Origin: Panonychus citri | Lineage: Eukaryota; Arthropoda; Arachnida; Trombidiformes; Tetranychidae | Reading direction: 5' to 3' | DNA length: 64,000 nucleotides | Assembly: GCF_014898815.1 (NCBI RefSeq) | Contig: NW_026515453.1 | Location: 1 to 64,000 of the forward strand | Shown: one piece after another, positions 51,722-64,000 of the stretch | Numbering within the stretch: position 1 is the stretch's first letter | Layout of the letters: every line of letters starts with the position of its first letter | The notes under the pieces: generated by a model | Told to the model about the DNA's origin: nothing | Databases searched by the model: none | Seen by the model: the letters and a program-made list of their open reading frames with translations, nothing else | Position numbers and translations under genes: made by a program

Positions 51722-54700
51722 GTAAGTTTCGATAACTTTTCCATTTTCTAAATAATATAACATGAGAAATATTCTGATTCTAAACTGAACTTTTTCCACT
51801 CTTATCAACACATGAACTAAATCTAATTAAATGATTAGTTTATCTCTTAATCTCTTGTTTATATCAATTTTCACCTTTTCATTCAATGTTTAGTTTGCTG
51901 GAAATTTTATCCTGCTAATTGAATCAATTAATTCATTAGACTTTCAATCAACTTTGTTTTTTTGCTGTTGTTTCTTAATCTTGTTTTAATTGATTTTTCC
52001 TTCTTATGAATTGCTAGTTACTAAATTAACTTTTGATTATCAAAATTTTAATTGAACTAAAAGGTTGATGGTTGAAAATTTCAACATGCTGATCAGTATC
52101 ATTGATGAAATCTCATGAAATTGATCATGTCTGAGTCTCTTTCCTAATGGATATTTGAAACATTTATTTTCTGTTTACTTTTTGGTTTTCTCAATGAATC
52201 TGAAAATATTGATTGTAAATTCATGATGAATTTTGTTTATCTTTATATTGATTGAAATCTTTTTTTTTCAATCAGTATTTTCATGATGATTGAAAGATAT
52301 TGAATATTTTGTATCTTATCCTTTTCTTGATTTTCATGGTGATTATATTAAATGATTTCAACCTTTTCTTTTTAGATAATCAATCAGAATCACTCAGTTT
52401 TATATTTGATTTGCTTTAAGTAACTCAGGAAGTGTTCAAAGTACCTTATCAGAAATGGAAACCTAATGATGATGATGGACAGTTGATGAATTGTGATTAG
52501 ATGATGAAAAAGAAAAGATTAAACTTTATCCTAATCCGTTTGAATTTTAAAATATTTTCTGTATATAAACAGAAAATAAGAAACAACAAAAGCTCATTTT
52601 ATGTACAGTTGATTGAGAAAAAAAATGCTAAACAAGTTTATCTTTGCGTGGATATCACTTTAGATTAGGCTTATTAATATCATCATCATCATCATTAATT
52701 TCTCATCCTCATCAAATATATACTTAATTCATCATCTTAAACCATCATCATCATTATCATACCTTGTGGGTTGATGATGAAACGACAATGTGTTCAAATA
52801 GCAACAAGTATAATCATTGCTACCTAATCATAATCGTAATCATAATTGTAATCACGCAATTATGATTTACAAACAATCTTAAATCAGTTGAAACAAAGAG
52901 TATGATTAATATCAACTCGAATTGTGATTAAGGTGTCGGCAAAAGGTAAAGAAGAAAAGGAGAGAGAGAGAGAGAGAGCGAAAAAAAAGTTCTTTTTTCT
53001 AAAAAAATTCTAAACTCTTAATCCTAAAGACTTATTTCCGCCCAGGTTTCTAATTTCATTCGGTATTCATTCAGGTTACCTTGAAATTGGTCATGAACCA
53101 AATTGAACCTTACACTCAATCGGTTTTCATAGTCAATGAAAACCTTCAAGTCAAATTCCCCATGAAGAGTATTGTATCTTTACCAATTGATAAATTGCCA
53201 TGAACTTTTCGGAGAATATTTTTCCTTCATCTATTGAGTAGTATTAGATTGTAATGAAAAATTTCTGATGAAAAAAAGTTAGAAATTCAAAATTTTTCTC
53301 ATTCCCATGAAAGCTACAATATAATACATAAAGATAAATATCTCATTGAGAATACAGAACATGAAACAATGATAAAAATAAGGAAAACTTTGAAAGGATA
53401 ATAGTAACAATAACAATTGAATTATGAGCCAAACATTATGCATGTAGATGTATATATATACTCATAGTTTTCATGATGGCGATGATAATATAAAAGATTC
53501 AACTAATTCTGAACATTTCTGATCAAATCAATCGGATATACTTTTCTTTTGCTAATATTTACCATGATTATGGTGTTATCTATTTGTCTCTCATTCAAAT
53601 AAATGTCACACAATACATTATATTTAGACCCATGACCCTGTCTCTTTATATTTGGGTGATAATATATGGACTTGAGAGAGCAAAAAATTGTAATCACGCA
53701 AAGATAACATTGTAATGCCATTAGAATGTAAGAAAATCATATAAGAAGATGATGATGATGATAATAGTCATCATCATAGATTCTGAATGGTGAATATCTC
53801 GGAGAGATATTTTTTCCTAAGGTTTTTTATGCTGTTCTGTCCAGTGAACATCAGTATCTCTCCCTTCATCCTCATCTTTCATGTGATATAATCCCAAGCC
53901 CAGAAAAAGCATCGTATTCAAGTTAATACATTTATCCCAAGTCTAGAAAATAACATTTCCACTGGTTCTTAATATAAATGTCATAGTCTTTGGCTATCAC
54001 AATGATAATCAAAGCAATTCTTGTTCACCTTTTGATATTGAGAATCATAATATAAGAAGCAATCATTTCCATTGAATTTACAATTTATTATTGTTTAGAT
54101 TTGACATTGATATTAATCCCCAGGAAAATATAACAAGATCAGATTAACTTATCGGATATAATTTAGCAATAGATTTATTTGTTTGTGATAATAATCAAAT
54201 AGACTCATCATATTTATTATCATTTTTACCTTTGATTGTTGTTGTTGTTGCAAACTCATAACAATTAGCTGATTACCATTTGCATTACAATTGGATAATA
54301 ATGTTGATATAAGAGGAAGAAAGAAACAAAATTAAAAGGATGTTGTAAAAAAAGTAATGATAATCTAATTGCAATTGAGATTATCAAATGCAATTAACTT
54401 GTAGTTTATTTTGAGGGTAACAATTAATTGATAAGAAGGTAAAAGTTTTACCTGTAAAATAAACACCAACAACAACAAAGGTGAAGGTGAAATGACAAGA
54501 AGAAGAAAAAAGTTTACAAATTGATGTTAAATTGTTGATTTGAAGGTGAAATTGATAAAGGTTTTAAATGTTAACTGTTTAATCTCAGTAATCACAATTA
54601 ACCCAAGCATGAGATGAAATTCATCAACTAGATTAATGGAATTGATAAACTTCACTCTGATTGTTGGATAACATTTTTCTTTATACGATTGATAAACAGG

Positions 54701-57700
54701 ATGGAAAAGCTAAATGATAATTATGGGAAGAAGCTACAGATTAGATTAATTGAGAATCTTAATAACACCTAATGCATGTTGATGAGATTAAGAGAATGGA
54801 GATTCAGATGAAGTAAGAGAAAGAGAGGCAAAGAGAGATTAAGATTAAGATAGAGAAAAAATTGTTTCGATTCATTTTCTTATCTCTTTTGTCCAGTCTA
54901 TTTAATCAGAGTAAATCATTTCACCTTAATTCAAATTGAGAGACTTTTTTTTAGAATCTTCTATTTATCTTCTATTCCTTTATCATCTTTATCATCATCT
55001 TTTTTGCTCTCATAGGTGTGAGATCTTCTCATTCTCACTCAGGTAAATAATAAATATAAATAGATGTTCATCAACTTGTTTCTCTTTCACTATTCATCCT
55101 CTTACCTTTTTCAATTCTATTGCAACATTGAACCATAGCCATAATCATCATCATCTTCTTCTTCATCTTAATACTAATTTTAGCTCTTGTTTGATTTTCC
55201 ATGATGATACTTGGTGAAAGAGAAGCTCATAAATCTCACCTTTAGCACTTCCATGTCTTAGCTTGTTGATAAAGACTCTAATTCATCAGAGATGATGATG
55301 AAAAGTCATTTGGTAATAAGAGTCAAGGATAAGGTATGGAAAAAGATAACGATAAAAAAATTGTTAACATGATGTTATTCATGAGAAATGATCATCATCT
55401 TTATCCGGATCAGAGTCATAAATAATCTGATTTAAAGGTAAGTGTGTAAAGAAGTTGGTAAAAAGTCACAGGTATAAAGGATAAAGATGATGACGAAAGG
55501 TAGGAAAACCTCATAAATAGTTTCTTCATGATGATGATGATGATGATGAGTTGAGAGGATAATCAGATTTCATCTTTTTCTTAAACAACTTTGATTCTAT
55601 TCACAGGAAAAGTAAGACAAAGAAGAAAAAAAAAGTAAAGAGATTAATTAGCTTAAGAGATTATCTCAACGTGTACAGATTAAGGTGTGTAAATGATATG
55701 ATAATATTTACCTTAGCACGTTTAAAGACTTGATGATTATTATGCTTAATTAATCTGAGACTTTGATAAACAAAAACAAAACATTAAGATACGGCTTCTG
55801 ATAAAGGTCAGTTTAGTGTATTAATAATCATCACCATGATAATTGATGGTCATTCATTAGTATGAGTTGAATGTTATCATCCAAAATTAAGTAATAATAA
55901 AAGTCAAGAATTAAAATTAAAACAATGAGAATAATTTTACAACTAATCTTAATCTCCAATGAATGAATTGATGAATGGATGAATTGAAATGTAACCCATG
56001 AAAGGAAAAAAAGAAAATTAAACAAAGGTAAAAACAATTGAATCTCTCAACAATTAACCATAACAATTTAGGGATTTTAATTGTAATCAAGGTAACATTA
56101 ATTACCATGATAACCGTTGATTGAGCAAACTAAAAAAGTCTAATCTATGCTTCCTATTAATATCCCGTAGGCTTTGACCTTAATAAGATGAACAATATAT
56201 AATGTATATTAGCACGAATCCTTATTAACCGATCCCATTATTAGATGATGAGGATGATAAAGATGATAAGGATGATAAAGATGATGAAGATGAGGAGGTT
56301 GATCATTTGTTTTTGTTGTTATTTTTTGGGCTAATAATTAGCTAAAGATTAGGAAAGGTAATCAACTTTTACTTTTGACTCTTGATTTTAATGTTTATGA
56401 TTTATCCTTGATCTTATCAACTTCTAGTGGGTTAATTGTTGTTAACTATTCACGATTAACAAACAATTAATGTCTAATCTGGTTTTCTTTTTTTTTCAGA
56501 GTTAATTTGTTTACTCCATTGAGCTTGATAAGTTTGTTAATTGTAATCTATTATTTGATCACTAGAAATGTTTCCTTATATTATCTTGTTAACAAGTCTT
56601 TCATTTGATTCTTATTTTGTAGTGTAACAATTAAGGTTTGGTTACTTTAATTGTTGCTGTGTTATTACTTTTAATTATTACAATTAACGATAACTAATAT
56701 GATAGTTTCCAAGTCTTTCAACATGATGTTAATGTTTAGAGAGCGAAAAAAACAAACCAAAATCGTAACAATTAATGATTCATTTATTCAAATTAATTTC
56801 TAATCTACGTTTATATTAATAATTAGATAAAATTGTTATTATTACAATGAATTATGGTGAAAATTAAATTAATTTTAATGGTCAGTTGATTGGACAATTG
56901 ATTCAGTTTTTATGAGTTATCATGGCTCAGGGAAACGATGATAATTCATATCAACCTATGGCCTTTGTTATTATCATGATAATTATTATTGTTATTAAAA
57001 GGTAATAATAATAATAATAAAATCCAAGGGGAGGGTAAAGGGTGTAACTAATTGTTATTATCAGTTTTGTGTATCATGAATTCATGAGGCTCATGAAATG
57101 AATTATGCAAGACAAAGGTAAATATTTGAATTCTGGTTCATCATTATATTAACCGCAATGACAATTGGTTGAGGTTTTCATTTTGTTAATTGTTCAATTA
57201 ATGTTGAGGTTTTTTTTATCATTCTATTATTGTATTGTACTTGCAATTAGATTAACAGATAATCAAGAACAAGAGTTTTTTTTCTGTCTCAATTAATCTG
57301 ATTCCTTCATTCATTGAATTTCATCAGGATTAACAGGGTAAAAAAATTAGCAACACTGTAAATGATAATCTTCATGAGGAGATAGTCTCATGCTTTATTG
57401 TTTCCATATCTTTTGTACTCTATCATCCTGATCAACCTTATCATCATGAAATATATTTATCATTAGTGTTCATTGTTGATCACCATGTTTTTTCATGATA
57501 ATCATATGGAAATATTAATTTGCCTGGAAAATGTTTCAGTTACATAGTTTAGGAGGTAACATATTAATGTTTTTACATCTTTCTTGTCATCTCATTGATG
57601 TTATTGTTATATAATATTAAAATTACATGATGATATTATCATGATGATGATGATTCCTTTGTTTCAAATACTCATACAAAGAGAATGAGATATTTTCATC

Positions 57701-60700
57701 CTTGCCACTCTCCTTTTCACAGCTTGGTGAACTTAATGAATTTTCAGCTTGTTTTATGAATGAGAGAGAGAGAGGGAAGGTGAGTTGATGATGAGCAACA
57801 TGATAACGATAATGTTGATATTCATTGGTGATGATAATGATATGAAACTGGGAGGAGTATCTAGAAGATATTGAAAGTGTGTATGTGGATAGATGATGAT
57901 GATGAATTGACAATGAAAGTTATTAACATGGTAACATGTCATTCATGTTGAATGCTGATGATGGTGTGATAATGATGGTGAAACTACTGAAAAAAAAGGT
58001 TTTATAATGAAACTTTCAAGATGATTGGAAACAATTTGTTTCGTTGATTATCAGGAAGTTGGTTCAATGAGTTGGTAAGGAGGGTGGAAAAGGTTTTATC
58101 TGTTAGTTTTACATGGTGAAAAAAATTCATATATTACATGGAAAGTTTCATCAATCTCTATCTCTATGATGGTGTGATCATCATGAAGGATGATTCCAGG
58201 GAAAAAGAGTGAGAAAAATTTTGTTTTTTGACTGATTAAACATGATAAAGGCGGAAGCCAATGTCCTGACGAGGAAAGAGGAAGATGAAAGATTCAGGAA
58301 GAGAAAGAGAGAGAGAAAGAGAATGGTTGAAATGAGAGGTGGAAATAGTTTGACACTTTGAGAGTGACCAACACACTCACTCTGTTTCCAACTGACCATT
58401 GATACAATATCACTGAGATTGAATTTCTTTCAAGCAAAAATCTTCTGACCAATTGTTTACTTACAACTGACCAGTGGTTACATTTTAAAGTGGACAAACA
58501 ATTTTTCAAATCACTTCCAAAGACAATGAACTTTTTTTTCCTGAACATGGAATAGGAACTTTTCAGATTACATGTAACAATTTTCTCACTAAACTTAATG
58601 ATGATTCCTGAAACTTTGGTCAGTTTTATTTATAAATTACTGTAGATTCTGAAACACTATGTTGTCTTCAAATTGACCATAACAACTTTTGATTGCAAGG
58701 GAACCAAATGAACCATCAACTGACCCAACAGTAAATGAACCATTTAATTCAAAGCATGGTAACTTTAACCCTCTCCGATTTTATCGGAATCAAGTGTTAG
58801 TATTGAGAATTTTGTTTCTTCAATTTTCAGTTTATTACCATAACTGAAACTCGAATTGAACAAACAGAATTTTCATCTTCTATCAAACTATCATCATGAT
58901 CTTTGAATAAAATCAATATTCGTCATTGTTTTTTTCATTCTTTACTCCATAGACTCAATTTCCATTCTGTTATCTACATTATCTAATCAATATTAACCCT
59001 GTTACACTTTTGAATTTCAATATCCTTACTTTTCTATGAACAACACTGAGTTTTCATGTTCATCTACCATCTCAAATATTCAGTATCATGATTCAATCTC
59101 AAATTCTGGAAACAATAAAAGGAGAGAGAGAGAGAGATTGAAAGAAATAAAAGTAAGATGAAGATGAAAAATATCTTTCTATTCATCTTTCATCTTCAAC
59201 TGAAACTTTCTCTGAACTGAACATGATACAAAGAAAAAGTTCAGAAGAAACGATGATAATAATGATATCATCAGGAAAGAAGAAAAAAAAGTTCTTTTAC
59301 TAGAATGTAATTCTCTTTGATATAAATTGTCCATTCTAAGGCTTTTGTAATCATGATAATAATGACGATAATAATAATAGACTTACACTTGAATCAGATT
59401 GTAAGATTATATATATCAAGGTAGATTTCAAGTAAACACCAACAACACATTCAAACTTTAATGTTTGTCATTATCATTTCCTTTTCCTCTTTTGATTATT
59501 TCATCATGATAACATTTAAAAGCGGAAATTGATTCGATGATTATCACAAGTACAGTAGCTAAGACATATGAAATCCAGAAAAACCAAATAATCTATTGAT
59601 TAGCAATCTAATGATTCCTCTGATTAATTGATAAGATGATTGATTCTCAATGTCTTAATCAATTAACACGTTAACTTTGACGATTTTGTATAAATATTTG
59701 AATTGATTTTTTTTTTGTTTTCTCAAGTTAATTGTTTACTATTTGGAGCATCAATTGAATGTATTGAAAATAATGTAAATATTATGCAAATATGTGCACT
59801 GTTCAATTGAGATGTTAAATTAATTTTCATACAATTAAAACTTATAACAATCATGAAATCAAACAAAATACAAAAAAAAGCTATTCGGTATTTGTAACTA
59901 TTAATAAATTGCAATGATTGTTCAACAATTTATTACCATAATTGTTGAATTAATTGATTCACCATGTTAATTATTGTGTAACAATGATAATAGAAAATTT
60001 TTCCTATTCAAATCAAGGGTCAGTTTTTTAAATTATGCTAATCAATAGGAGGGTATTACTTTTTGCCTCTACCGATCAGTATAATCAAGACTAATATCTC
60101 AATGGTAATTAACATTGTGAATGTAAATTTTAGCCACTGATTATATTCAATTGGTTGTAATGATTTAAGGTTATAATCAATGGATTAGTGATGGTTAAAT
60201 TGTGCAATTTTGGTTGATAAAAAGTTTTTGTATCTTTCAATAGTTAATGATGATGATCAATATTAAGCTTCTAATGGTTAGTTTACCTTAATGTGTTGGT
60301 GTTAATGATGGTTAGAACTTTTAGTTTTGTTCATCCATAGATGATGATGAGGACGAGGAAAAGGATGAGGATCGAATTGAATTGAATAGTGTAAATTGAC
60401 TTAGATGATCATGATGAAGAGGATACATGATGATTCTCATTGAGAGGAGAGAAAAATGATGAAAAGATTGAAGAGGAAAAGGAAAAGGGAAAACAAGTCA
60501 TGTTTGACCAAAAGGAAAAGATGAAGATGAAGAAGATGATGATGATAAGAAAGAGAAAATGAAAGAGACCAGAAACAAATGAGATATAACTCAATTTGAG
60601 GTGTAACCAAGGGTTTATCCATCATTTGGAAGCTTAAATTCATTTGGGAATTTATAATATAATTGAGCTTTTGGTTCATCATCATCATCATCTTCATGAT

Positions 60701-63700
60701 GATTTCCATCGTTTTCACCTCCTTGTTCAATACTTTTAGATTTTCATGAGCAGAGCCAAGTTTCAATTTCATATTCAAACATCATCATCTATTATCATCT
60801 TAACAATTTATATATACATAATCAGATGGATGAAAAAAAAGTAAACCCTGAGGGCATTAAAGGTTATGCTATATTACAGAAGCTTAATTGAGTTGAATAG
60901 TATATGTATAAAAAAAGGAAACTATTGAAAGAGTTTTTGAAAATCATGGAAACCAGGGTAATGATGATGATGATGAATTTGAAACCTCAACTGATAAAAT
61001 GTGAATAACTCAGCAATTGTTGATAATTTCACCTTTTCCATTCCCAACTTGAATCATATCTTCAACCCTGAGGGTGTATTTTTATATCCAAGAATCGTAA
61101 CTGAATCATGATCATTATCATTGACAATGAATTTATTCAAACCTTTGAATCTTCCTGAATTTCCCCTTTACTAATCTAATGATATAATTGTGTTTACAGA
61201 ATAGTTAATTTAAATTATATAAAAGTGAAAGTTAACTTGAAATCAATTAGCTCAATTGGCTTCTTGTTTTCATGATGAGAATTTTCAATCAATTGAATAT
61301 ATTTCCAATAATCAATTCATCATCTCATCTGAACCAACGATTATCTTTAACAAATTAAATCAATAAGAAGAAAAAAAGTTTTAATTATTATCATCTACTC
61401 ATCATCATCATCAGTTTCTCAAGGGATTACCATTGAAATCGTGATTATGATTAATAATCAATGTAAATTTGGTGAAAAAATTTTCATCACAATGAAGATG
61501 AGATTAAATTTAATTTAAATCAATCTAAATTGTTAATGTAACTTTTTTTTTATCATCACATGTAACTTGTTTCATCCTCTTCCTCCTCCTGTAACCTTTT
61601 ACCTCCCATGATAGTTTTCTTATCATGAAAAAAATCATCAGTCAATCAAATGAGATTGTCAACATTTTACTGAATAAGAAAAAGATGAAAAAAAAATCTT
61701 CATCATCAGTAAATTGAGATTATCCTTTTGTTAATCATTTTCTTCAACTTTTTCCCATAATCTATTAATTTACTCTATCATTCTCACATGATATTATCTT
61801 CATTGGTAATTGAACTTTTCTTTTCAATGTTGATAATTTCCCGCAACTTTCAATACATCAAACATGCACATAAGATTATCATAGTCATGGAAATGTAATT
61901 TAAATTCATTACTTTAACTCAATCATTTGTGTTTCATATCAATTTCCAATTGATGATATTAATTGATTCCATAATTACATATTTACATTGTTCAAATTTC
62001 TCACATTTCAATTGTTAGACACGATTGCAAAAGTATTCATCAAGTAAATGATCATAAAGCAGTTACAGTGTTTCTATTTATTGTTCCAGAACACTCTGTA
62101 GATTGATGTAATAATTGCAAAGATGAGTACAATTATGTTGATAGGTAAATATGATATTGAAATTAACATGAACGAGTGGGAATTGGAAAAAAACAGGGAA
62201 AAAGGGTGAAAGGTATTGAGAAAGCATTTGAATATTTATGTAACTATAATGATTTAATTCAATTATCATGAAAATCAACCATGAACATGTTTAAACTTGG
62301 AGCATGCAAACATAGTGCATGAAGATAAACCAGTGCAAATATTATACTTTGTATGAGTAGGAATTTAAATTGCATAAGGATCCATTGGAAGAGGATAGAT
62401 ATTGGGTGAAAGGATGAGGATGGAGATGAGAAGGATGAGTTGGATGATAAGGTGGATTTAAAAAGCTTGAAAGTTAACAAAAGTTGACAAGTTACATTGA
62501 ATGTGGTTGGAATGAGGGAAGATGAAAAATTTTTCAAGAGAATAGAGAGAAGGAGAGAAAGAGAGAGAGAGAGAAAAAAAATCCCAAGATAAACATTCAA
62601 CAAGAGGAAGAGGAAAAGATGAGGATAAAGATGAGGAAGTTGAAGTAAAAGAAGAAGAAGAGAAAAAGATAAAAGGAAAATATTTGATTCAGTTAAATGT
62701 CAACCAACCGTGTAGACCATATTATGTATTCAATGTTACAGAATGAACTGTTTGCCCTTTTACCTTTTCCCTTTGTATATTCACCTTGTCAATAGCAGTT
62801 TTATATCAAGTGAAAAAGATCAATCTGAAATCTTTATCATGTTAACTGATATGTTGCTGACCATTCATTCAGATTAATACTTTGGATTCTGTGAGTTTTT
62901 TGTTCATTTGGTTTAATCAACCATTTTGAATCCAATATTTACCAGAGGGTATAAATTGGATTGTATATTTGAGATGAAAATTACTCAATTTCATGTCACA
63001 ATTCAATATTTATCATGAAAGTTTTTACATATTGTATTGAAATCTCAGCGGTTGCGTTGAATATATTATCTTCATCAAGACTCATGATTAACTTTGACAT
63101 TGGTTAAGGGAACAATTTAATTAACTGATTAACCCCTTTTTACTTTTGCTTGTTCAGCAATTGTTTTGATTAACAGTTAACAGAAATACACCTAAATATT
63201 TTTGATCCATATTAACAATGAATTGATTCACTGAACCATTTAGTGAATATAATTATTATTATTATTGTGTTACAATAGTCATCTAATCAGGATAATTGTT
63301 CTAGTAATTAGCTGATTAGTTGAATATAAGTTTAGGATGATATTAGTTATTCAATTGAAACAAGATATCTGTTAATCACCAACAGACTCAAAGGGTTTTC
63401 ATCTGGTGGGTTGGATAATTCATCACTCAAGGGATAGAACCACCATCAGAATGAACTTGTTAGAATTCAAACTCAAACTAGAACAGAGAGAGAGAGAAAA
63501 TCGATGAAAATGAATAATTCGTTACCATGTATACATCATGGTAGAAAAAAAAGTAAATTCCAAGTAACAATATTGTTATTTACTGTTATGATGATCGAGT
63601 TGTTGATCATGATGATATTACGATTGTTGTTTCATTAATAATCAAAGAAAATGTTGTAATATCAATACAATTAATCTTAATTAGGTTAACACCAGATAGT

Positions 63701-64000
63701 AAGTAGAGTTAAAATTAATCAATGAGAAAAAAGTTTCATGTCAAAGAATCGCAAATGAATATCATGAAATAGGCTTTGTCACTTTAAGAGTATAAATGAT
63801 TCACCATAAATGTATATTCACAGAATTGGAATGAGGCATTTATATTATATGGTTAGGAATAAATATTCAGGTATCAGAATTATGATAATTTCCTATTGCA
63901 ATTATCATTTCTGAATAAATGATAAATACTACATATCGATGACCATAATAGATGATAATGATAATTGGCCATCAACGATTATTCAACAAGAGTGGGTGAG
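51722..64000 (+). other. 12.3 kb without a recognisable exon, probable Robo intron
   Basis: It starts with GTAAGT directly after Robo Ig1. I find no Ig, fibronectin III, membrane or CC-motif exon of Robo to the window end. Open frames at 57,623-57,913, 60,437-60,778 and 62,259-62,603 translate simple repeats. Short GA tracts occur near 52,959-52,978, 57,762-57,775, 59,121-59,138, 62,559-62,574 and 63,485-63,498, and a GAT tract near 55,528-55,550. Confidence 0.6.
52959..52978. repeat. (AG)n microsatellite
   Basis: Pure AG tract of about ten units followed by a poly-A plus GTTC motif. Confidence 0.9.

Overview
This is a eukaryotic, very AT-rich (roughly 70% A+T by eye), gene-poor window. It is dominated by intron-like or intergenic DNA with many (GA)n/(TC)n, (GAT)n/(ATC)n and poly-A/poly-T tracts. 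The recognisable genes are animal genes: an Ig exon that matches the roundabout (Robo) axon-guidance receptor, and a mitochondrial m-AAA protease (AFG3L2) gene with several introns. Large introns, GT-AG junctions and an invertebrate-like Robo Ig1 point to a bilaterian invertebrate, plausibly an arthropod. I cannot name the species.

Layout. 1-2.4 kb holds nothing recognisable. 2.4-5.8 kb is a nest of decayed mobile-element DNA: a partial mariner-like MITE, a broken endonuclease/exonuclease/phosphatase (EEP) gene on the minus strand, a small inverted EEP piece on the plus strand, and a broken ubiquitin-specific-protease-like (USP, peptidase C19) gene on the minus strand. 5.8-23.3 kb has no supported gene. 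23.26-25.33 kb is a nearly perfect 1.03-kb direct tandem duplication. 25.3-30.4 kb has no supported gene.

30.36-46.36 kb is the structural centre of the window, a large interrupted inverted duplication. Two arm segments on the left (30.36-31.48 and 33.97-36.39 kb) reappear in reverse on the right (45.23-46.36 and 39.95-42.37 kb). The arms carry a first exon (signal peptide plus an Ig domain) and the 5' part of AFG3L2, each in both orientations. The right copy of AFG3L2 runs to its stop codon but has lost the end of the AAA module and the zinc-protease active site. Each arm also carries an older, substitution-diverged AFG3L2 exon fragment facing the other way. A 3.5-kb spacer holds a separate hairpin-like inverted repeat. 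Three copies of a tRNA-derived SINE-like repeat and one complete MITE sit in the non-duplicated parts.

46.4-64 kb looks like introns of the plus-strand Ig gene. The exon at 45,696-46,354 ends in phase 1 and could splice to the Robo Ig1 exon at 51,420-51,721. No further exon is recognisable after that. Every coding exon in the window carries one- or two-base indels, mostly in homopolymers, and the palindrome arms appear to differ more by indels than by substitutions. Part of the apparent gene breakage may therefore be uncorrected long-read error rather than true decay.
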